The notes beneath the pieces are model-generated. The model was not told where the DNA came from. It saw only the letters and a program-made list of their open reading frames with translations, and made no database searches. Source: Candidatus Saccharibacteria bacterium GW2011_GWC2_48_9 (GTDB lineage: Bacteria > Patescibacteriota > Saccharimonadia > Saccharimonadales > Saccharimonadaceae). Taken from it: a stretch of 54,969 nt of DNA. The translations under genes and the position numbers were made by a program. Where the stretch lies: the NCBI GenBank assembly GCA_001003725.1, contig LCPR01000007.1:1-54969 (forward strand). Direction: 5' to 3'. The first letter of the stretch is position 1. Each line of letters starts with the position of its first letter. Shown here one piece after another: positions 50,549 through 54,969 of this stretch.

Positions 50549-52303
50549 TCACTCGCTACCTAGTGCAGCAGCAAGCCCAGCGACGACACGCCTGCGAACC
50601 GTCTGGATATTTACCTCTCTTTTAGAATCTTTTTTAAGTTTTCGCTGAATGTCCTCTATAGTATTTACCCCAAGCGCCGTGATAGTGAAGAGATCAAAGA
50701 CGTGCCTCGTTTCTTCGTCTTCGTTGATTTTACAGCCCGGCTCACGAGCTTTCTGCTGTAAAATATTGAGAACTTCACGAGTTGTGTCGTCGATATCTTT
50801 CGATAGACCTTCTTGCTCCCCAAGCGCTCTGAGTTTCAGCAGTTCCACCTGGTAACTCGCAAAAATCTTGCGCGTAACTATCGATTCAAAGAAACGATCG
50901 ACTGCTGCTCTCCACTCTTGTTGGCCGAGTTTTTGATGATCTTTAGCTACCTGGAACAGATCGATGGACGGCGGAGTAACCTGCAATTCAGCGGCTCTTC
51001 TTGGTGTTGATAGCTGCTCTGTTGGGATTGGAGGCGTAGGTATAGGAGCTACCCGTTCCTGCAGCTTCACGCCGCCGAGCACGTGCTTATCTTTAATTGC
51101 GACCTCAAACAGCCTATTCAAATGATCCATCACCTGCTCTTCGTTGGTTTGGTGATTGTATTTTAGTAGCTTCGGCAGTGTGCGAGGCTTTTGGTTGGAA
51201 CTTCGCATGACACTGTCGGCCAAGTTACGGAGCACTTTGTATGCATTCTCACTGATCACCCCGATATTGCCTCTAGCGCCCCCCCTGTTGGGTGCATACT
51301 TACTCATAATTTCATTTAATAAACTCGCACCCCTACTCATACGTTCGACATCAAAGTCATCTTCCACAAGTAGCGCCTGCAGGCTTTCTACGAGCGCATT
51401 GTCTTGATCTGTAAGCTCGTCCAAGAGTTCGTCGAAACGCTCGCTAACATCTTGCTGAGACCCACTCTCTTGCAGTTTAATGTCAAGGGAGGTGTCGTCA
51501 GGAGTGGGTTCATTTGCAGTATCCTGGCGTGTAGCGCCTTCATCTGCGACAGATACGTCTCTTTCTATAGATTCAGGCCGAATGCGCTTCATTATATCGG
51601 GCATGCCCAGCGTGTCGTGTTGAGAATTTTCTATACAGCGTGTAGCGAAACTTTTCCATTTTTGCCATGCAGCAGCGCTTGTGACACGCAGGCTCTTGGC
51701 AATCTCTTTTTGCGACGCGCCGTCGTACACACCCTCGAGCATTTGCACAAACGTCTCAGGAATACCGCGTGGACCAAGAGAGCCACGCACTTCCATAAGC
51801 GTACGCACAATAACATCCTTGTCACCCGCAGTTAGCCCAAGCTGTGCACTCGCACCTTCACCTAGCATTGCATCTAGTAAGTCGCTGATTCTCGTATCCA
51901 CACTGAAATCATTTTCAATTTCGTTTGCGGTACGCGCGATCTCAGTAGTAGTATCGGATTGTTTTTCCGTCGGCTTCGTATTTTCGACTCTTGGTACTTC
52001 GACGGCGAGTGATTCTACCCGGGGGTTCGGCTCACTCGCAATATCTGCCATAAACAACGATTCAGACGGCACCGCCTCGATCTTCGGAGTATCGACGGCA
52101 CTATCTGCATCAAATAACTCGAGTAGCTCCGCAGCGCGAACCAGATATTGTGCTCGACGCGAAAGATTGTCTTCGTGTTGCAGCTGTGTAAAGAAACGTT
52201 CGCTCGCTTCTTTACCAAGATGTTTCGATACACTGCGCCGGAGTAATTCATCGGTAGATAACTCCGGCGATGAGTGAATAAATTCGCTTGAAATTGCCGA
52301 CAT
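50549..52303 (-). CDS. Large protein with two helix-turn-helix-like regions, function unknown
   Basis: 584 residues. Residues around 150-230 (LTAGDKDVIVRTLMEVRG, then GASQKEIAKSLRVTSAAAWQKWKSF) look like a sigma region 4-type helix-turn-helix. A second candidate is near the C-terminus (NTIEDIQRKLKKDSKREVNIQTVRRRVVAG). The intervening sequence is acidic and probably disordered. DNA or RNA binding is likely; no family is recognised. GGAG lies 6 nt before the ATG, and a short upstream ORF ends TAATG over it. It follows the ParB-like gene. Confidence 0.7.
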   Translation of the reverse strand: MSAISSEFIHSSPELSTDELLRRSVSKHLGKEASERFFTQLQHEDNLSRRAQYLVRAAELLELFDADSAVDTPKIEAVPSESLFMADIASEPNPRVESLAVEVPRVENTKPTEKQSDTTTEIARTANEIENDFSVDTRISDLLDAMLGEGASAQLGLTAGDKDVIVRTLMEVRGSLGPRGIPETFVQMLEGVYDGASQKEIAKSLRVTSAAAWQKWKSFATRCIENSQHDTLGMPDIMKRIRPESIERDVSVADEGATRQDTANEPTPDDTSLDIKLQESGSQQDVSERFDELLDELTDQDNALVESLQALLVEDDFDVERMSRGASLLNEIMSKYAPNRGGARGNIGVISENAYKVLRNLADSVMRSSNQKPRTLPKLLKYNHQTNEEQVMDHLNRLFEVAIKDKHVLGGVKLQERVAPIPTPPIPTEQLSTPRRAAELQVTPPSIDLFQVAKDHQKLGQQEWRAAVDRFFESIVTRKIFASYQVELLKLRALGEQEGLSKDIDDTTREVLNILQQKAREPGCKINEDEETRHVFDLFTITALGVNTIEDIQRKLKKDSKREVNIQTVRRRVVAGLAAALGSE

Positions 52304-52362
52304 TACACGCTCCTCGCCTGGCTTTTACAGTCAATGGTAGCTGCTCGCTCACGATCGCGCAT
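52303..52362 (-). CDS. Putative 19-codon leader peptide
   Basis: ATG 52362 has GGGAG 6 nt upstream and the frame ends with TAA overlapping the next ATG (TAATG). The peptide MRDRERAATIDCKSQARSV is basic and not hydrophobic. It could couple translation to the 584-residue gene or be an attenuator. No terminator/antiterminator is seen, so this is tentative. Confidence 0.4.
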   Translation of the reverse strand: MRDRERAATIDCKSQARSV

Positions 52363-52437
52363 GCGTTTCTCCCTTGGTGCGTTACTTTTTGTCAATGTAC
52401 CAATATTTGCTGCAGGCCGCAATACAATAGGCAAATT

Positions 52438-53637
52438 TTACAGCAAATAGCCCTGGTGATCTGGCGTGACGGCCGGTTGCGCCAACAGCTTCGCCTGATC
52501 GACCAGAGCTGCCAGTCGCGCTATCATGTCTGGGTGTAGTTGACCCTGCTTCTCGAGCAAGTCAAGTGTATGAATCGCCGTACCAGCCAAAGCCGATGAG
52601 CTTTTTTGACGTCGCACACTCACTGGCTCCTCTATTACAAATAGTTCTTCGGTCTGCAGCCTCAGTTCACCGCGGGCTGTGGCAATCTCTGCCGACAGTC
52701 GTACATCAATGTCGTGCGCACTCCTCCCCTTTAGCCGCATCTGTGTTAGCGAATTGGCTAGCATAGCAAGCAAGGCGGTAACATACTGCTGCTTAGTCTC
52801 TTGCATAGTGGAATACTCGGCACGCCTGCTGTAGCGTTCTTCATATAGCGCGACTAAAACCCCCATGCGCGCAACCAGACTAAATGGCAGTACAGGTCGA
52901 TCACCCGATGTTATGCCATTTTCATCTGCCACGTATTCACGTATTTCTTTCGGTAATCTATCGAAGGCAATCGCGCTTGCGACTTTCGACTCGCTACAAC
53001 CAAACTGGTGCGCCACCGCCTGCAATGTAACGGGTCGTCCGGCTGCTTGTTCGACTTTGTAGTAATTACTGATAACCTTTGCTTCGTCGACCGCAGGCGG
53101 GCGTTGACTGATGTTTTCGGCATATTGTTTTCTCTGTGCTTCGTGTAGTGATAAGTTCTCGTGGATTGTCGAACCTACATAGAGTTTGTCAAGTTCAAAG
53201 TCGTATTCCTTGGCGATCAATTCTAGCGCACGCCGACGGCGATGCCCGCTTATAAGCACCAATGTATCCTGGTCATCTTGAGGAATATATTCAGGCTCCC
53301 CTGTATCGTAATACCGTGCATGATCTGATACATAAACCGACAAGTGATCTGCATCAAGCCTATTGAGTATCAATGGATGACTCAAATCAAGTGCTCGACT
53401 GATAGCAACGTAGTCTTGCGCTTGCGCTGCTTGGTGCAGTTCATCGGGATGTGTCACAATCGAACGGGCCAGCTCTTCGATACCTCTTTCGTCGTACTCT
53501 TGCCGAATTTGCGTGAGCTCATGAACAGAGGAAAGTTGCACAAAAATCAAATTCGCTGGGCCAACTTCAATACGCTCACCCTCAAAACCCGTGCGCTCAT
53601 GGTATGGCATCGTATGTCGTGTACTTTTTGGCTCCAT
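52438..53637 (-). CDS. ParB/RepB/Spo0J-like nuclease-domain protein
   Basis: 399 residues. The ParB N-terminal domain has LVLISGHRRRRALELIA near residue 127 (ParB box II) and the ENISQRPPAVDEAKVISNYY stretch near 174. A central HTH follows (VTLQAVAHQFGCSESKVASAI). The rest is helical. Canonical ParB works with ParA in chromosome segregation; no parA or origin is nearby. It may be a plasmid- or element-type ParB-like regulator, or a CTP-dependent DNA-binding protein acting with the next gene. Confidence 0.85.
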   Translation of the reverse strand: MEPKSTRHTMPYHERTGFEGERIEVGPANLIFVQLSSVHELTQIRQEYDERGIEELARSIVTHPDELHQAAQAQDYVAISRALDLSHPLILNRLDADHLSVYVSDHARYYDTGEPEYIPQDDQDTLVLISGHRRRRALELIAKEYDFELDKLYVGSTIHENLSLHEAQRKQYAENISQRPPAVDEAKVISNYYKVEQAAGRPVTLQAVAHQFGCSESKVASAIAFDRLPKEIREYVADENGITSGDRPVLPFSLVARMGVLVALYEERYSRRAEYSTMQETKQQYVTALLAMLANSLTQMRLKGRSAHDIDVRLSAEIATARGELRLQTEELFVIEEPVSVRRQKSSSALAGTAIHTLDLLEKQGQLHPDMIARLAALVDQAKLLAQPAVTPDHQGYLL

Positions 53638-53734
53638 AGTCGTGCTTCATATGGTATCACAGCCACGGTCGGTGGCGCATGCTCTCACCTAAAAAAATAG
53701 TCGTAGGTGCTATGACAAAAAGCCAAATTTATGC

Positions 53735-53743
53735 TACGCTAAT
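53735..53743 (+). promoter_or_regulatory. -10 region of a leaderless promoter for the YggT-like gene
   Basis: TATGCTACGCTAAT contains TACGCT and GCTAAT, ending 9 and 6 nt before the ATG at 53750. It matches the extended TGCTA-type box of this genome. Confidence 0.45.
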
Positions 53744-53749
53744 GCTAAT

Positions 53750-54103
53750 ATGACTACACCTAGCTCAGATCCAGTACCCGAACCGCGAGGCGGCTACAAG
53801 CCAAGAACTCCAAAGTACAACACTAACCGAGTAGTTCTAGTACGCGCCGTAAGGTTTATATTTGGCGTTATCGCTGCGATTCTTGCTCTTCGCATCGTAC
53901 TGCTCATGCTCAGTGCAAATCCCGAAACGCCCTTCGTGGAATTTGTATATTCCTTCAGCGCTATATTCATCGTACCGTTCTACGGCATATTCGAAGAGCC
54001 AGATTATACCCGCTTTTATCTCGACACGAGCAGTATCGTCGCCATAGTTGTCTACTGGCTACTGTCAATCGGTCTCGTCAAGCTTATCAACCTTACTAAA
54101 TAA
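53750..54103 (+). CDS. YggT-like membrane protein (paralogue of the protein at 30730)
   Basis: 117 residues with a polar Pro-rich N-terminus (about 1-28) and two hydrophobic spans (about 38-60 and 95-112). It shares the patterns RxVRFIFGVIAAILALRIVLLMLSAN and FVEFVYSFSAIFIVPFYGIF with the 30730 gene product, so the two are paralogues. The function of YggT proteins is unclear. Confidence 0.75.
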   Translation: MTTPSSDPVPEPRGGYKPRTPKYNTNRVVLVRAVRFIFGVIAAILALRIVLLMLSANPETPFVEFVYSFSAIFIVPFYGIFEEPDYTRFYLDTSSIVAIVVYWLLSIGLVKLINLTK

Positions 54104-54119
54104 TTTTACAGCCAAACGA

Positions 54120-54135
54120 CCACCTCTATGGGTGG
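54120..54135 (+). terminator. Possible weak terminator after the YggT-like gene
   Basis: CCACC (54120-54124) and GGTGG (54131-54135) flank a short loop, followed by CCTAATTT. The stem is short, and the U-tract poor. Confidence 0.35.
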
Positions 54136-54167
54136 CCTAATTTGGTGGGTATGTAGGTGGAGATGAG

Positions 54168-54217
54168 GTGTTGCGTACTGCAACACGTAATACTATATCG
54201 AGAATTCTTGAGAATTC
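54168..54217. other. Hairpin and direct repeats upstream of the cyclase gene
   Basis: GTGTTGC and GCAACAC form a perfect 7-bp stem with a 5-nt loop (54168-54186). Two exact copies of GAGAATTC follow at 54200-54207 and 54210-54217, 10 bp apart, and a degenerate third (GAGAATTT) is at 54242. One-turn spacing suits an operator for the cyclase gene, but no binding factor is known. Confidence 0.45.
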
Positions 54218-54270
54218 GCTGAAATACCGACAGATCCTAGCGAGAATTTTCGTACGCATAAGCAGTTTGC

Positions 54271-54276
54271 TACACT
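54271..54276 (+). promoter_or_regulatory. -10 box of a leaderless promoter for the cyclase gene
   Basis: TTTGCTACACT ends 6 nt before the ATG at 54283. Confidence 0.6.
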
Positions 54277-54282
54277 ATATGT

Positions 54283-54894
54283 ATGATTATCGACCTTTCC
54301 GTACATATCGACGACAGAACACCGGCATATCCTGGAGACCCTCACTTCGAGGCAAGAGTAGCTGGCGCATTCGAGCATGACGGCTATGAAGGCCACTCTA
54401 TCAGCATGGGAACGCACACCGGCACACACATCGATGCACCCTCGCACATGATTCCCGAAGGTGCATCACTCAATATGACGGACATATCTCGTTTTGTAGG
54501 TCGAGGACGCATGGTAGATGCGACGCAAGGCTTTTCGCTTGACAGCCTGAAACTCGCAGATATCCAAGCCGGCGATATCGTATTGTTCGACACTGGTACT
54601 TCCGCACGTTTTTATGATGCAAGCTACTTCGAGCGATACCCTACAATGCCTCCGGATATTGCCGAATATCTCGTCGGCCGGCAGGTGAGCATGGTTGGGC
54701 TAGATACCTGCAGTGCCGACAACACGCCCGGATTTCCGATTCATAAAATACTCCTGTCGCGTGATATTCATATCATAGAAAACCTCACTAACCTTGCTGC
54801 GCTTGCCCACCAGGAGTTCAGAGTATTCGCCCTGCCCCTCAATCTTAGCCTCGATGGCGCACCTGCACGGGTAATCGCGGAGATTGCGGCATGA
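54283..54894 (+). CDS. Cyclase family protein (kynurenine formamidase-like)
   Basis: 203 residues. The metal-binding motif HTGTHIDAPSH gives His45, His49 and Asp51, and the N-terminus IDLSVHIDDRTPAYPGDP is typical of the cyclase/arylformamidase superfamily. Such enzymes are metal-dependent hydrolases of formyl-amides and related compounds; the true substrate here is unknown and no tryptophan pathway is nearby. Its TGA overlaps the next ATG. Confidence 0.88.
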   Translation: MIIDLSVHIDDRTPAYPGDPHFEARVAGAFEHDGYEGHSISMGTHTGTHIDAPSHMIPEGASLNMTDISRFVGRGRMVDATQGFSLDSLKLADIQAGDIVLFDTGTSARFYDASYFERYPTMPPDIAEYLVGRQVSMVGLDTCSADNTPGFPIHKILLSRDIHIIENLTNLAALAHQEFRVFALPLNLSLDGAPARVIAEIAA

Positions 54895-54969
54895 AAATAT
54901 TAATTATTGGTAGTAATGGTGTTATTGGCTCGCTCTTAGCGCAACAGCTGCCTCATTCTGTCACAGAGT
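54891..54969 (+). CDS. NAD(P)-binding Rossmann protein, N-terminal fragment (partial)
   Basis: The first 26 codons (MKILIIGSNGVIGSLLAQQL...) show the beta-alpha-beta dinucleotide motif GxxGxxG (GSNGVIG). It begins within the cyclase stop (ATGA) and runs off the right edge. It could be a short-chain dehydrogenase, epimerase or TrkA-like protein. Confidence 0.75.
   Translation, partial: MKILIIGSNGVIGSLLAQQLPHSVTE

Overview
This 55-kb window looks like a chromosome segment of a Candidatus Saccharibacteria (TM7) or closely related Patescibacteria/CPR bacterium. This is inferred from gene content: type IV pilus genes, truncated ComEC, HrcA/CIRCE heat-shock control, lamin-tail proteins with Cys repeats, RimK/DUF1704 genes, and no biosynthetic pathway in 55 kb. 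TGA is used as an ordinary stop (pilM, ruvB), so this is not a Gracilibacteria/SR1-type recoded genome. No rRNA, phage, IS element or CRISPR array is visible.

Layout. 1-4743 (+): type IV pilus operon, partial pilB, pilC, pilM, pilN, pilO, a small membrane protein and a PRC-barrel protein. 4724-6509 (-): recX and recA, with a pilin gene diverging from recA. 7025-16946 (-): PH-domain membrane protein, ruvB, wHTH-Nudix, ruvA, a class A PBP, ruvC, a lamin-tail/Cys-repeat surface protein, yebC and comEC. 17094-22931 (-): tRNA-Lys, a CvpA-like membrane protein, DUF192, then the most unusual block: RimK, a RimB-ATP-grasp fusion, a DUF1704 metallopeptidase and a second ATP-grasp ligase. 23152-30665 (-): small membrane protein, VirB6/TrbL-like protein, dnaJ, lipoprotein-like protein, FAD-linked oxidase and prepilin. 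30730-35423 (-): YggT-like protein, dnaK with two CIRCE elements, and an ABC-2 exporter. 35553-37025 (+): esterase with an EF-hand insertion. 37110-40259 (-): grpE, hrcA, tatC, tatA. 40349-54969: small anchored protein, nucleotide kinase, lepA, murJ, ftsH, tilS, hydrolase, Y-family polymerase pair, a large HTH protein, a ParB-like protein, YggT paralogue, cyclase and a partial NAD-binding protein.

How the genes fit together. The pilus operon, prepilins, ComEC, RecA, RuvABC and a Y-family polymerase could form a DNA uptake, recombination and repair set. HrcA probably represses dnaK, dnaJ and hrcA-grpE through four CIRCE or CIRCE-like sites. PBP, MurJ and FtsH serve the envelope. The 18-23 kb cluster holds three ATP-grasp modules with two peptidase modules, which suggests reversible addition of amino acids to a protein or peptide target; it is the best candidate here for an undescribed system.

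A genome-scale signal stands out: about 18 genes on both strands have a -10-like box (TATAAT, TATACT, TACACT, often as TGCTAnAnT) ending only 5-9 nt before the start codon and no Shine-Dalgarno sequence, which predicts widespread leaderless transcription. Other genes (recA, dnaK, ruvA, yebC) have normal leaders and ribosome binding sites.
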